From assembly GCF_026230105.1 (NCBI RefSeq), contig NC_079476.1:41902559-41966558 (forward strand): DNA of 64,000 bases, in the 5' to 3' direction. Positions 13,400-24,814 of this stretch are shown here, one piece after another. A program made the position numbers and the translations under genes. Below the pieces are notes generated by a model, which did no database searches, was not told the origin of the DNA, and was given only the letters and a program-made list of their open reading frames with translations. This stretch comes from Diorhabda sublineata. Taxonomy: Eukaryota; Arthropoda; Insecta; Coleoptera; Chrysomelidae. Numbering within the stretch: position 1 is the first letter of the stretch; the number at the start of each line of letters is the position of its first letter.

Positions 13400-13730
13400 T
13401 TATAACAATTTTTACAAAGTGAGGAATTGGACAATGCTTTATTGTAGTGATGATCAAGACTTTCTCGGTGAGTTCAAGTTACGTATCGAAAAATCGTTTG
13501 CTCAACCGGCGGATTATTTCCGCGATAAAAAGTCGTGGATATCGAAACATCGTCTTCAGTTTTCTATTGAACATCTTGGACGTTCTCCACCCGTTTTCAG
13601 CATTAAACAAATTATCCGGCGGGATGTTTTTCTTGCCGTTGACTGTACTATTATTTGCCATCTACCTCTAGTAGCAAATAGAAGGAACCAATCAGATGTT
13701 ATTCTGATAACCGACTTGTAATAGAACGGA
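13400..13730. promoter_or_regulatory. GC-enriched island with open frames on both strands, function unknown
   Basis: Two plus-strand frames (100 codons at 13419-13721, 74 at 13447-13671) and one minus-strand frame (60 codons at 13479-13661) stay open through the same stretch. I recognise none of the products. Overlapping open frames over a GC-richer block fit an island with few TAA/TAG triplets, whether regulatory or a transposon relic, at least as well as a gene. There is no splice context or signal peptide. Confidence 0.2.
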
Positions 13731-14739
13731 TTTATATCTTACCTAGTTAATTTCCGATAAATAAATTTAAAAATAAATATTACAAGTTTTAGATTCATTT
13801 AAATACCGAATAAATAGCATATTGTACAACTTCAAGTTCATGAAAGGTAAAGTATAATCGACGATTAGCAAAAATATTAACGAAAGCTTGTTGATGGGGC
13901 TTTGGTTAGTAAGTAACAGTTCAACAGTTTTCCAAGCTTAATTGTCAATAGGAATAAACATTTTCAATACTCATAATTGGTATAGGTTAGGTTTTTAGGT
14001 TATATTTGAAGTTATATACAAACATTATCCCATTTTCGTGTAATACGGGCTTAATAAACTACTAAACTCGACTAAATCCAGTTAAGCAAATAAAAGTATT
14101 AACCGTACGACATCTACAAAAGTCGCGGGAGGTTGGTGGGTATAGTAGTAGTTGCTTTAATTATTGTTTCCTTCACGATCTCAGACAATAAATCAAAACA
14201 TTAAAAATTGTGCGAATATGTCAATCGAACAGTACGACTAAGACTTCGAAACGCGCCTTTAATTGTAAATCATTCCTGAGGTCGGGCAGAAATAGAAATC
14301 AATCAAATTGATTATTGTAAATGTCAGATGTTTTGGATAAGAAAGTTTTTGATGCTTTTTTCGTGAAAAAATCGTGTGAGGGATATTAAATAGATATCAA
14401 ACATATAGGATGTTGGATTAAGTAAAGGAAAATAGAAAAGATTGAAAGCGAAATAATCTAGAAATACAATGATAATATAAAAGGTGATGAAGAGCTGAAA
14501 AGATTTCAATTATAGTAAAATCGCGATCATAATTTACATAGAAAATGAGTAAATATGACAATTTGATATAGGATGTTTGATGGAGTCCAAAATTTAATTT
14601 ATACTGTTACGTCTCTGGTTTACTGGAGTAAGTTTTTTATTTTTTATTTGGTGGTAATCAATCAATTAGCTACTAATGGGTGCTATCGCATTTTCGCCTA
14701 TATTGGTCCTGAAACATAATGGTAATATCGGCCCTAAGG

Positions 14740-14960
14740 CAAGATTCAACAAATCTGCGCAAGAAATAGCAGCTGGTCGATGAATATTAATAAGTCGAAA
14801 TCCGTACATTTTACCGGTTGATTAAGGGCGTAGCGATAGCGGGCGACGGATTCTTTGATGTTTGGTTCATAATTGCGGCATCCGCCGAGGAGTAGGCACG
14901 TGACCAAAGAGAATCGCCGGCTCCCGCACAACACATCAACACGCATTGTTCTAGTCAATA
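14740..14960. promoter_or_regulatory. GC/CpG-enriched noncoding island with a CACGTG E-box
   Basis: A sharp compositional change, with CpGs, inside AT-rich flanks. It contains GGCACGTGACC near 14895 (a bHLH-type CACGTG site) and CATTTTACCGG near 14809. A 70-codon minus-strand frame across it has no recognisable product. It is a candidate enhancer by composition only. Confidence 0.25.
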
Positions 14961-17253
14961 ATTATTTGTCATTTTTTTTTACCTCCTATGAAGAATTCTA
15001 CCGAGAACTTTGTATGTGGGATTCAAAGAAATTCCTTTCAATTATTTTATAGTTTATTTTTATCACTCTTAACGCGATATTTTTAATGTTTCCAAATATT
15101 GATTTGATCACTTTTAAACTTCTTTGTATTGGTTAGTGTTTCTGGTTCTTCCAATATCAATTGCAAATTATAAAAAACCCTCACCGACAATTTTGTTTGA
15201 TCTACCATAGACGTAGATACTTCATTTTATTAATTTATTATTTTTATTAAATACTTTTAAAATTATTATTATACACGGTTCTTCAGACAGATGCACTTAA
15301 TTGTAGTCCTATTTGGAACTTAGAAAAAAATCATTATTATATCTCGTTAACTTTATACACACAGAGACAATCTGTACAATCTAAAAGTAGTCAAAATGTA
15401 TTTTTAATCGATTTTTTAACAAAAAAATCGCCGCAATTTAGGTTGAAGCTTTTTGAGTGGATTTTGAGTTGTTTCTTGAGGTGGGATCAATATTTTCAGA
15501 CTGGAACTAAATATATTTTAGCATAAATACTTTCTGTGAATTGCTGATATGAGTCCCATGGTAGTTTTGGTTCCAAATAAGATTGTCTTATTCTAGTTTT
15601 AAAACAACGAATATATTGAAAAGTGCCTAGAGTTTTTCAATACGAAATCAAGATTCCTAAAAGCTCCACCAAGGATAATGTTAATGTATTGAATGAAGTT
15701 TAATTTACTGTTAAATGTAACACCAACATCTTGAAATATTTAAATCAATACAAGATTATAAATGCAGTAATTAAAATGAAAAAGGTCAAGTTTTGTATTA
15801 AAAGATATAAGGTACTTCATTTCGAAATGTCATTTATAAATATTAAAAATGAAGGTCCAAGAATTGAGCCCTGGAAAAATCCAAAAGGCTTTGGAAAAAT
15901 CTGTTTAAATGTATGATATCATCTTATTGTTGTTAATTTCTCGTACTAAAAATGATGATTATTCGTTTAAATACACTTGAAAGGTCAAAATGATTGTTGC
16001 TGACTTGAAATATACCGTTTGAAACACTATTAATGAAGTCCTTCGTTTCACATTATTCAATTCCTTATCCATTTTTAGTGACAATGATACCCATCATCTA
16101 ACTACAAACTATCTGTAAGCCCCCGTATAAACGTTTGGAGCTGATAGTCTTAAAACCGTAGGAAAATAGACGACAAAACTCCTAGTTTTATTCCAGTAGA
16201 TCATTAAAAGTGTATTGAATGGACGCATTCAATGTTGCACGTGCTTAATATTTTTAACGAGATCAACGTTTTGAGATTTACCATAAAGTAGTCTTTGGCA
16301 CTACTATAAATCGGTTAAGTGATATAGCAAGTAATTTTTTAAACCACATGTTTATCATCAAATGATTAAAAATGTAACTCGAAAACGTTTAAAACGTTTA
16401 AAGATGGTGATGAAATAGATCTTTATGTTGGGAATGAAAAAATTCGATTCATTTGTTTTATTTTTTCCATCTGTTTAGATCACCAAGTCGTTGATACTAC
16501 AGGGTGGGCCACGAATTTTCACGCTTCTGTAAACTATTGCGACGTTCCTTGCTTTGTAATATTTATTCTTTGAATCTTTGTTTAACCAGTTTATTAAAGA
16601 CAATTTTTAAAAGCCGATATGTACTATAATCTTGATGGTGGACTCAAACCAGTAGATGAATTAATTGAAAAAGTCTGTCTTCAACTTTTGACGATTTCAT
16701 TATACCAAAATTTATTACGTGTATGTCCCTCATCGACTCATATATATCTTTTGGATGCTTCTATAGTCTGCTTCTTTTAAAAGTGTAATTGTATGCAATT
16801 CAGTTTGATTGTACGCGTTTTCGATATTTTATCTATGTTCAAACCCATCGCTATTTAAGAAAACCTTGTCCGATGTCCCAAGTAAATATAGCCCCCGGTT
16901 ACCAAAGAGTCAATGGAAGATGAATCATATGAATAAATCAATCAAGTTAAAAAATGACTTTAGCGGATTCAGACTTGCAGATTTCAGATTTCTAAAAATA
17001 AAGTTCAGCTTACAGATTTGGGAATTGGTCGATGGTTATCTGTCGAGATCTCGCTTAAATTTCGTTACTGTATTTAAATTAAATAATTAAAGTGCTAAAT
17101 AATTAACAGCGTCATAACACAACATGGTGTCAGGTTATTGAAAAGCCAAAAACAAATGTTTAGTAAAGATAAAACTGTAGTTAGAGTCTCCACCGGGCAG
17201 AAGATTCTTCGAAAGTTCAAAGCAATCACATATCTTTGTCTCTAGATGAAAAT
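14961..17253. other. AT-rich noncoding, no gene recognised
   Basis: Short ORFs only (for example 61 codons at 15731-15916 and 93 codons at 16809-17090), unrecognised. At 16501 the motif CAGGGTGGGCCACGAATTTT resembles the end of a Tc1/mariner-like element, but no partner end or transposase was found. Confidence 0.35.
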
Positions 17254-17680
17254 TTAGTCAACGATTCGGCCAAACGGTTGAAGAATTTCAAAATATTTAT
17301 GAGGGCAAGTGATATTGGATAAGATGATGGACACTTGTAAATACGTAGATTTAGTTACAAAATTTGAGTTCCATTTCAAGCTTTCAACAAATTTAACGGT
17401 TGTACGGCACTTAAAAGTTGATGAATTTTTAACTGCATTGAAAAATTTAAGTCTAACCTGTGAATTTGCTAAATTGAGAGAAAATCTTGTCATACACAAG
17501 TTCATTGTTGATCTTGGTAGAAAGAATCAAGTTATAAAAGAGACACTTCTTCAAAAAGATAATCTTAACTTGGAAAAGGCGATTAAAATTGCAAAAAGCA
17601 TTCAAATAACTAAAATTAAGGTACAAAAGTTACATAAAAATTCAGAAGTCATGGTTTGGAAAGTGTGGATTTAATCGTCA
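17254..17680 (+). mobile_element. Ty3/gypsy-like Gag remnant, first part
   Basis: The frame 17309-17674 (121 codons) reads DEFLTALKNLSLTCEFAKL, then LVIHKFIVDLGRK, then LNLEKAIKIAKSIQITK. This is the pattern of the C-terminal half of insect Ty3/gypsy Gag proteins ('F...L..L...C.F..L....I...I..G.......LL....L.L..A...A...E'). Directly upstream, another frame reads FGQTVEEFQ, so there is at least one frameshift. No protease, RT or integrase follows. The domain continues at 18330-18440, after an inserted repeat. Confidence 0.5.
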
Positions 17681-17739
17681 TGGGTTTGGTCTGCAATCAA
17701 ATGGTCATTTTATATATTAAAAAAATTGATGATTTGCTT

Positions 17740-18290
17740 AATTTTTTTTTTCAATGAAAGGTATTGATGCACAGATCAGCCATCAACCATCGGATTTCAT
17801 CTGATTTTTACCATTCTCAAATTATACTCAAATGCGATTTCCCCCTCTACATTACTTATGGGAGTTTTTCACATACATACGTTCTATCCTCAATATCTCA
17901 GGTTCTATTCAAGATAGAGACTTCGTTTTGATTTAAGAACACTCGCTGAAACTCCCTCTTTCTTCTGAGGTTTTGAACACTTAAATCGGTTGAGTTGGAG
18001 AGGAGCTAGACGCGGACATTCAATGTGGAGTTATGGATTTTTGTAGGTTTTTGGCAATTTTTCTACATTCAAAGATCTATATCTCAGGTTCTAATATAGC
18101 TACAGATTTCGTTTTGATTCAAAAACACTCGCTGAAACATCTTCTTTCTTCTGAGGTTTTGAACACTTAAATCGGTTGAGTTGGAGTTGAGCTAGGAGCG
18201 GATATAATAAAAAAATTAACTTAATAAATTCGAAAATCGGCTTATTTATTGCCTTTAAGGTGGAACAGAGTTCGCCGGGTCAGCTAGTGG
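17740..18290 (+). mobile_element. Repeat inserted in the Gag remnant; tandem 186-bp units and Helitron-like 3' end
   Basis: The interval separates two parts of one Gag relic, so it is a later insertion. Inside are two direct copies of a unit offset by 186 bp (starting near 17895 and 18081), sharing about 45 identical bases ending TTAAATCGGTTGAGTTGGAG. It ends with GTTCGCCGGGTCAGCTAGT at about 18272-18290. The CTAG-T end matches the CTRR(T) rule of Helitrons, and no target duplication is seen, also as in Helitrons. A clear 3' hairpin and the 5' TC end were not identified, so the class is tentative. It encodes nothing. Confidence 0.4.
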
Positions 18291-18445
18291 TCTATTAAAT
18301 AACAACAATAGAAGTTAAGAATCTAAAAATCAAAGTTATAGATGTCAAAACATTTATCAGGTAAGTACAGTCAATTGTAAACGTTGTCGTCAAATACATC
18401 GCCAGAAAAGTCCAGCACAGAATGTGATTTATAACAAAATATTTG
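18291..18445 (+). mobile_element. Ty3/gypsy-like Gag remnant, zinc-knuckle part
   Basis: One plus-strand frame reads CQNIYQVSTVNCKRCRQIHR, then KSPAQNV, near 18338-18430. This looks like a Gag zinc knuckle (CX2C..H..C) as found after the capsid region in Ty3/gypsy elements, with the last cysteine replaced by serine (KSPA for KCPA). It carries on the Gag interrupted at about 17700. No downstream pol domain is recognisable. Confidence 0.4.
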
Positions 18446-18589
18446 TCGTCGTCTAACTATCCTTGAAGATTCGGTTATTGCCATCCATTTATTCATACCT
18501 GTCTTTATTCTTACTACACTTTGCAATTCCATTGTCTTCAAAGGCCTAAAGAACTCCGATTTTTATTTATTTAAATAAATCTCACCAAG

Positions 18590-18780
18590 TCACGCCACTG
18601 TTTATCGCAGGAATATTACGAAGAAATTGTGTTCATACGCCTTCCGACAGCTTCGGCCAATAGAAACGCATTTATGTTTACCATTCGATGTTTTCATTGA
18701 TCAACAGTGAATATGATAAGTCCACGTGGACTGACGGTTTGTTGGATGTTTCCCGTATGTTATACGGGTGTTAAACATTA
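18590..18780. promoter_or_regulatory. GC-enriched island with GATA + E-box composite and palindromes
   Basis: The perfect 12-bp palindrome GTCCACGTGGAC (18720-18731) contains the CACGTG E-box and directly abuts GATAAG (18715-18720). About 20 bp on lies CCCGTAT-GTT-ATACGGG (about 18752-18768), a perfect 7-bp inverted repeat. No coding frame is present. The composite of GATA and bHLH-type sites suggests a regulatory element; this is inference. Confidence 0.3.
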
Positions 18781-20029
18781 TTTTTCATTTCTTAATTTGG
18801 TACTAATGCTGTCAGTATTTATGAAATATTGATTGTTTCTCGCATTACTGACTTCTGCAATTGGAAATTGGAAAAATTATATTTAAGTAAGTCTCAAAGA
18901 ATTGGATTTTGAAACTTTAAAATTCCTCTGTAATATTTGGTATTATCTTTCTTAGATTAAGTTAGGAACCATTATATTATATACAATTCATTACGAAACT
19001 TTGATGATAAGCACGCACTTTTCTTATCAATTTTCGAGGTTAAAAAAAATCTTTATTGTATCTGTAGATACGACAGTTACGACACCTAAAAACATGAATA
19101 TGTTCTCAACATATTTATCAACAATTTTCGCTAGTCAGAGAGCGTTTATTTTCTAAATTCGCACCACATTCACTGCTCATTCTGACGTCAAGACCATAAA
19201 TCTTCGGTAGCGAGTTGAACCCTTTTTAGACAACCCCAGTTAGGCATGTTTGACTTTGTAGTGAATTATTAGGAGGCTCCATATTTAAACAGCAAATTTA
19301 AATGCGATTAACGTACTTTAATGAGTATATAGCCTCCTCGGCTCCGATTTCACACTTTCAACTAAGAAAGGGTGAATTATATTTGAACCATTTATTTGAT
19401 ACGTCGCATCTAAACAGATGGAGGTTGGAGATTTATTTTGAGGAACTTTGTTACGAGGATACGTATCATTTTATAATTAATTCTCGCAACGTATTTTCAT
19501 CACAACCGGATTGGAATATACCGAAATGTTTTCAAGTGTCTTTTTACTTTGTTAAACCAAAATAGTTTTCCATATTGTTTTTGACAATACTTTGTATTTT
19601 CTTTTTCTAATTTTCATTCCTCGTGCTTATATTTTAAGGCTTACCACTGGCAAAATTCCTAGTTAACTGTAGGGCAATTTCACCATTGAATATTCCGAGA
19701 AAATAGTCTAGAACAGAAAAGTTCCGAAACTTTTTTTATTATTCCCAAATCAGATGGAACTTCGAGTACACTCCTATTATAAGATTTCCCGTGGTTCCAT
19801 GGGGGTGCACCTGGACTATTTTAGGAATCTAGGTAGATGTAAAAGGGATGAAAAAAGGTGTAATTAATATCTATAATCAATTAGTAATAAAGAAAACTAT
19901 TAATTCAATTATATAGCTACTATTAAAACTTCTTTTTTATATTAAATTTATATTTTCTATATTTATGAATTGATTGTAATGGATGGAATTCTGTCTATAT
20001 GATATTTACCCTAATTGAATTTAATGATT
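18781..20029. other. Noncoding, no gene recognised
   Basis: An 87-codon plus frame (19302-19565) lies in a moderately GC-richer stretch (19140-19565). Its product is unrecognised, with no splice or start context that persuades me. The rest is AT-rich. Confidence 0.35.
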
Positions 20030-20230
20030 GACAGTATCAGGGTAGATTTTGTTGTATTGACCAAGTAGCGGCTGTGTCAACAAACACACACACTGCGTGT
20101 TATTGCGTGTTACATGCAAATTAGGCGACATTAGTATGCGTACTTTAGGAACATCCCGTCCATCGGTGGTATCATGTCGTAGGGAATGGATAGCAGATGG
20201 TGCCTCCATTCGCTATTATTCTTTTAGACC
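20030..20230. promoter_or_regulatory. GC-enriched island with POU-octamer-like site
   Basis: A compositional island with ACATGCAAATTAGG near 20112, which contains ATGCAAAT (POU octamer consensus) fused to a TTAG homeodomain half site. GT/CA-rich steps lie at about 20078-20096. Both strands have 60-70-codon open frames with no known product. Candidate enhancer, unproven. Confidence 0.25.
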
Positions 20231-20960
20231 GAGCAAAGACATTCCAGAAATTATTTTTTTTTCTTATAACGCCAATCTAATAATTTCTGAATGTTATTAT
20301 TAATAAATAGTTTCCGTGTTTTCTAATAATTCATCATAAGTGACATAATCCAAATTAGTTATAACAAATTATTAAAGAAGGTGTGTTACAAAGAAAAATA
20401 TGTAAATACAGATATAATAGGTTTTACATAATCACAATTATAAACTGTAAATTTTCGGTTAAAAGAATAAATTTAATTTAAAACATTTCCACAATTCTAC
20501 ATCGGACAATTTGACAAACGTTTATTTCCTGGTCTATTAATGTTTTGTACGCAAACGGGGGGTTTTTCACAAGAAGCGATGACAAAATTGACAGTTTCTA
20601 GTGGTTTGATCCTTCATATCGGCCAGAATGTCGAGCTATTTACCATATTGCTTGAGCCCTTTATTACAAGAAAACGTGGTATTTGTTTCCCTTCTTGTTT
20701 TCGTACATTTCAACAATAATAAAAGTCGTTTCAATATTTTTGTTTACACATTTCTTGGGAGCCGAAAAAAAATAAAATTTTACTAAAAGCGATAATTTTG
20801 ATATACAGTGGAATTTATTTATATTGAGTACACAACATTTGAGCAACTTTACAAGCTAACTATAGACGATAAACTTGTAAGTATTCAGAAGAATAAAGTA
20901 AAGTCTACCCACGAAACAATTTGTATATGGATATTGTATAAAAGTCCATATGGGACTTTA

Positions 20961-21296
20961 CGATGGACCCAGTATACGCGCAGACTTGAACCAAGTATGT
21001 ACAACTCTGGCCTTATCTTGGAAGCCGTTATTGGTCCAGATTTGGTCAGGTTTGCTTAGTTACCAAACCTAGACCAGCCTTGGTTGCTTAGATAAACCCT
21101 AGACCGGTTTGCAACCCTTGGCAAAGCTTGTAAAGATAGATTTAATATAGTTATTTAGAGTTCTACCAAGCCTGGCTGGCTATAGAATAGCCGGGGCTAG
21201 ATTACCCAGATTTGAACTAGGCTTGGGTCATTATTAGTTTGCCAAGTCCGGGTTTCCCAGCGTTGGCCCAAGCTAAGTCCCGTAGTTTAAGTCTGG
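20961..21296 (+). repeat. 'GGCCC/CAAGCC' dispersed repeat, copy 1
   Basis: It shares an ordered series of blocks with 34046-34508 in the same orientation: TTTACGATGG, CTTGGAAGCCGTTATTGG, TGGTTGC.TAGATAAACCC, a CCTGGCTG.CTATAG.A block and TTTGCCAAG..CGG.TTTCCCA. It is filled with short runs of GGCC/CCAAG-type words. The first and last about 20 bp are roughly inverted with respect to each other in copy 2. This copy lacks about 130 bp of AT-rich sequence present in copy 2. It encodes no protein and is a nonautonomous repeat family of unknown class. Confidence 0.6.
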
Positions 21297-21989
21297 AGGC
21301 TCCTACAAGGGGAGTTGGTGTCGAGAAAGAGATCAGTGTAATGATAATCAGAGTTGAGCCAAAATAAAACCTTATAGTATTTGTTTGAATGTTGGTGAAC
21401 AATTTCCAAGACTAAAAAAGTTGTAATTCATCATATATAACCTCTCGTCTTAAAGGGATTATATATTTTTATAACCACATGTTCAATTAAACCGGGAACT
21501 ACCCCTCTAGTAAATTGATTATCATTAGCATTAAATAAATCGGGATATTTACAGAAGCTAACACAACACAGGCATCTCGCATTAACTTTGACATTAGAAA
21601 GGGATGAGGCCGAATATGAATCAAGGGTGGTTTGTGTAACACAAACAGTGAACAATGCGACAGGTCTGTATTTGCATGGGATGGGTTTCGAACATAGACA
21701 ATCATTATTATTTTACCAACTAATAAAACCAGAGGCGTGGTGGTGTTACACGACGTGAAAATTATTTGATTTACGTAATTTTACAAAATTTGTAACTAAC
21801 TATAAATATTTGAGTTGATAAATAGAGGCCCGACAACGTTATTACTAAACATTTGTGTTTTGAGACCTTTGGATATGATTTTTGATGGATAAGTTCCATT
21901 CAAAGATCTGGAATTATCCTGTTTTTGACATATACAATTCTCGCAGATGATCTGCTTGATCATCGTAAAAAATATGTCTGGCTTCTTCA
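21297..21989. other. Noncoding with a short perfect inverted repeat
   Basis: No gene. GTTTGTGT-A-ACACAAAC at 21630-21646 is a perfect 8-bp inverted repeat in a mildly GC-richer block (21540-21710). Its role is unknown. Confidence 0.3.
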
Positions 21990-22380
21990 AGAAGCCTGAA
22001 TACCTAATGGGTTTAAATATACTAGCTACTGCTACAATCCAGAAACTAGAAAACAATCGAGAACGTGGATTTCGAAGGGTCATCCTGCTCTGAAGAAGGA
22101 AACAACCATAAGACCTGTACACCGGACACAAAAAAAAAACGAAGAACATGATGAAAGTGAACCTAAGAAATTGAATAAGAAACAAAATTTTAAGAGATCT
22201 TAAAATCGACGATATTAGATCGACCACGTTAACAGAATGATGGTAGATCGTTGAGATGAAAGGGAAAAGGATAAAAAACCAACTTCCAAAACCAACTCCC
22301 GGCCGACCTTCACAAAAAAATGGTACGAAAGTTGGACATCTACTTTTCAAGAAGCAGAAGAAACAAGTCTTAAGGAAAGT
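21990..22380 (+). mobile_element. Mobile-element debris: possible mariner piece and LINE C-terminal tail
   Basis: The plus strand near 22030-22080 reads YNPETRKQSRTWIS, like the mariner block after the first catalytic Asp ('Y.PETK.QS..W'). About 130 bp on, another frame reads DHVNRMMVDR (near 22217), then KPTSKTNSRPTFTKKWYESW (near 22275-22340). That resembles the LINE tail 'GHV.RM......P......RP..RW...W'. Both are short and frame-broken. A 184-codon minus-strand ORF (21796-22350) is antisense to this and is not accepted as a gene. Confidence 0.35.
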
Positions 22381-22629
22381 GAAAGAAGAAGAGGACTAAC
22401 TTTAAAAATTATCAGGACAACGTACCTTCATGAACTTTACGAATTGCATATCGAATTGGTTTACCACCCACTGTATTCACCACATTTAGTTCCCAGCGAC
22501 TTAACTTAAATTTGAGACACATTCTAAAACTGATATTCCATAATAATAAATGAGCAAAATTTCGTTTTATTATTATTTTTGATAACCTGTGGCTATTTTT
22601 CAGTGAAAGTGTATAAAAAAAAATGAATC

Positions 22630-22860
22630 CGCACCTGAATGAAAATCCCGAGCGAGATTCAGCGACAGATAGAGATTAGCGACGTCGTATGATACGGATG
22701 TTACTTATTAAAAGCTGATCTCCGGGTCTAATCGAATAATTTGAGGGGTGGATCTCACCCCATTGTTGAGATTGACTTCTCCCTAGACAATAAACTAAAG
22801 TTGATCGCCGGCTTGATTTCCACTGATTTGTCTCAATTTGCCAACTCGGAAAATTTATTA
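22630..22860. promoter_or_regulatory. GC-enriched noncoding island
   Basis: CpG-bearing sequence with the inverted repeat GGGGTG-GATCT-CACCCC near 22745 and several GATC/GAT-rich words. No open frame runs through it. Candidate regulatory element on composition alone. Confidence 0.25.
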
Positions 22861-23079
22861 TGTGAAGTTTCAGTAAATGTCGTGTCTACATAAAATTATG
22901 CGAATGTTCATTGAGATTCACAATAAGATTTTTTCGAAAAGATCAGACAATATTTTCCATCAAGATTCCAAAATAATAAAAATTGCAATTGCAATAATTA
23001 ACGAATTTAATGGTGTCGAGTTCTAATGGAGCCCTAATTTTATTAATTATATAATTTTTGTTATAAAAATTTTTCTATT

Positions 23080-23290
23080 GATTTAACATCCTGTAAATCA
23101 ACTGCGAGGTCTGCTGGAGCTTGAATACCTCATGAAACTGACAGTGAAGACGGTTACGTGTCGAATCGGATACAACATTCGAGATCATCTCCATAGTCCT
23201 TCGGCGACACCATTTAAAGTTACCGGCTCGACTGCCTCGCAACTCACGATCCACCGGCTTCTGCTTTCTTCGAAGAAATTCCAATATTAA
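23080..23290 (-). other. Unrecognised GC-balanced ORF or regulatory island
   Basis: A minus-strand frame of 69 codons (23075-23284) begins with an ATG and covers exactly a GC-richer block. The product is basic (MEFLRRKQKPVDRELRGSRA at the start) and matches no family I know. It could be a small gene, an exon or a chance frame through an enhancer-like island. The plus strand of the same block is broken by stops. Confidence 0.2.
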
Positions 23291-23984
23291 TTACGTGAGA
23301 AACTTTTGTTGGCGATGTCTGCAGCTTAATTCGTTACATGATTATGTTATCGCCACAAAACTTTTCATTTTCATATATTTGTACCACAAGAAATTATGGA
23401 CGATTTTTGTTTATTTGTTTCCTCATTTAGAAGCAGTCGGTAAGCAGTAAAATAGAGGTAAATTATCAGGTGGACAATCAAGATACGTGTGATTCTTCTG
23501 GCTCTGCAGACCATTCTATACTAAGTCAATCGTGTCTGTACAAACGCTGAGGTGGTGGCAATAGATAAATATAATGTCATCATCAGAAAATGCAGAATCC
23601 AAATCACTAACAAGAGTTTCTTCATCACCATAATAACAACTTTCATCTAACGTCAGATTCTTTTAGTTAAGTTTCCATAGTTGATACTTTTCACTCGAAC
23701 ACTATTCTAGATGTAGATGGCAGGAAATTTCGTCGGCTTGATATTTTATTTCATAAAATTTTGAGTAAATTCGAAATTTTCGCGTTTATTTTTCGAGAAA
23801 TGAACGACGAATTTATCAATTATCAATTTTTACTGCGAAATTGTGGATTATCTTTCAACCCCCGAAACATAAATTTTCTATCAGCAATTACTCAAAGCTT
23901 TTTTCGAATGTCAAATCGAAACGACCCGCGTAGCTTTTTAAAAGTGTATATTTTATTCTTGATAACGTTATAACGGAGATGGGT
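23291..23984. other. AT-rich noncoding, no gene recognised
   Basis: A 70-codon frame at 23761-23973 is low-complexity and unrecognised. Nothing else is supported. Confidence 0.4.
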
Positions 23985-24135
23985 CCCTTGTTACCCCTCC
24001 GTCAGTTATATGGAGAGGAATAAATAGGGATTTAGCTACGGGGATTATTGGCTAATTGTATCAGAGCAACGAGACCTTTTTTTAATAGAAAATGACAAGA
24101 GGCCGTTGTTGCAGGCTGCCTCCAAGTATTCGATA
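23985..24135. promoter_or_regulatory. GC-enriched noncoding island
   Basis: A short compositional island with CTCCGTCAGTTATATGGAGAGG and a TTGGCTAATTGTATC word (homeodomain-like TAATTG). Frames are broken. A possible enhancer; low support. Confidence 0.2.
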
Positions 24136-24814
24136 TCGTCTCGTAAAGTTTCAGTAATTGAAGGATCATCATAAAATAATCAATTTTTAAGAGATTCGTT
24201 TGGAAAAAAATGATCTATTTTTGGATGATTAAATCACAATAAAGGTTAAAGTTATATTTGGTCATTAAATTTTTGACATTAATTTATGTTTATTTTCTTG
24301 TTACAAAAACTAGAACACTGGAAATATAGTAAAACTATTTTACACATAAATAAAAAAAAAAATATCCACTTTTTGTTGTAACGCTATCAAATCAAATATT
24401 CATTTACCCAAAAACTGTCCAAATAAATCGAAGTTTTTTAAAAGTGTTTATCTTCAAAACTTGAAGACCTGGATTTTGGTCGACTCCACACTGAAAAGAT
24501 TTCAAAAACTCGCACCTTTGATCATAGATGTCGATGGGAAAGAATCGTGTAGATCACTGAAAACTTGTTTAGCTAACCTCTAAAAGTACTGTTTGTTTGT
24601 AGGTGTCGTATAAAATGAAGTACTGGCACCGCAAAAAAGCGTTGAGGATGTATTAATATCTAGTTAGCCTAGACCAGTTCCGTTACCATAGCAACGAACA
24701 ATAACTTATTAGAAGTGTAAGTGTAAAGTTTAAAGTCAAAAAAGTAAACTAGAGTCACGCAATAAATTAAAAGAAAAAAGATGTTCATCGAAATTGTGAA
24801 AATGTCCTTCGAAA
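24136..24814. other. Noncoding; may include the 5' end of the following mariner copy
   Basis: AT-rich to about 24580. The last about 200 bp probably holds the untranslated 5' part of the mariner remnant that follows, but I could not find its terminal inverted repeat with confidence. Confidence 0.3.

Noticed and set aside
16501..16560. Tc1/mariner-like element starting CAGGGTGGGCC
   Set aside because: No matching inverted end or transposase was found nearby; motif alone is insufficient.
21796..22350. 184-codon minus-strand ORF, the longest in the window
   Set aside because: Phe/Ile/Ser-rich, AT-driven and unrecognised, and antisense to plus-strand pieces resembling mariner and LINE proteins; it is a shadow.
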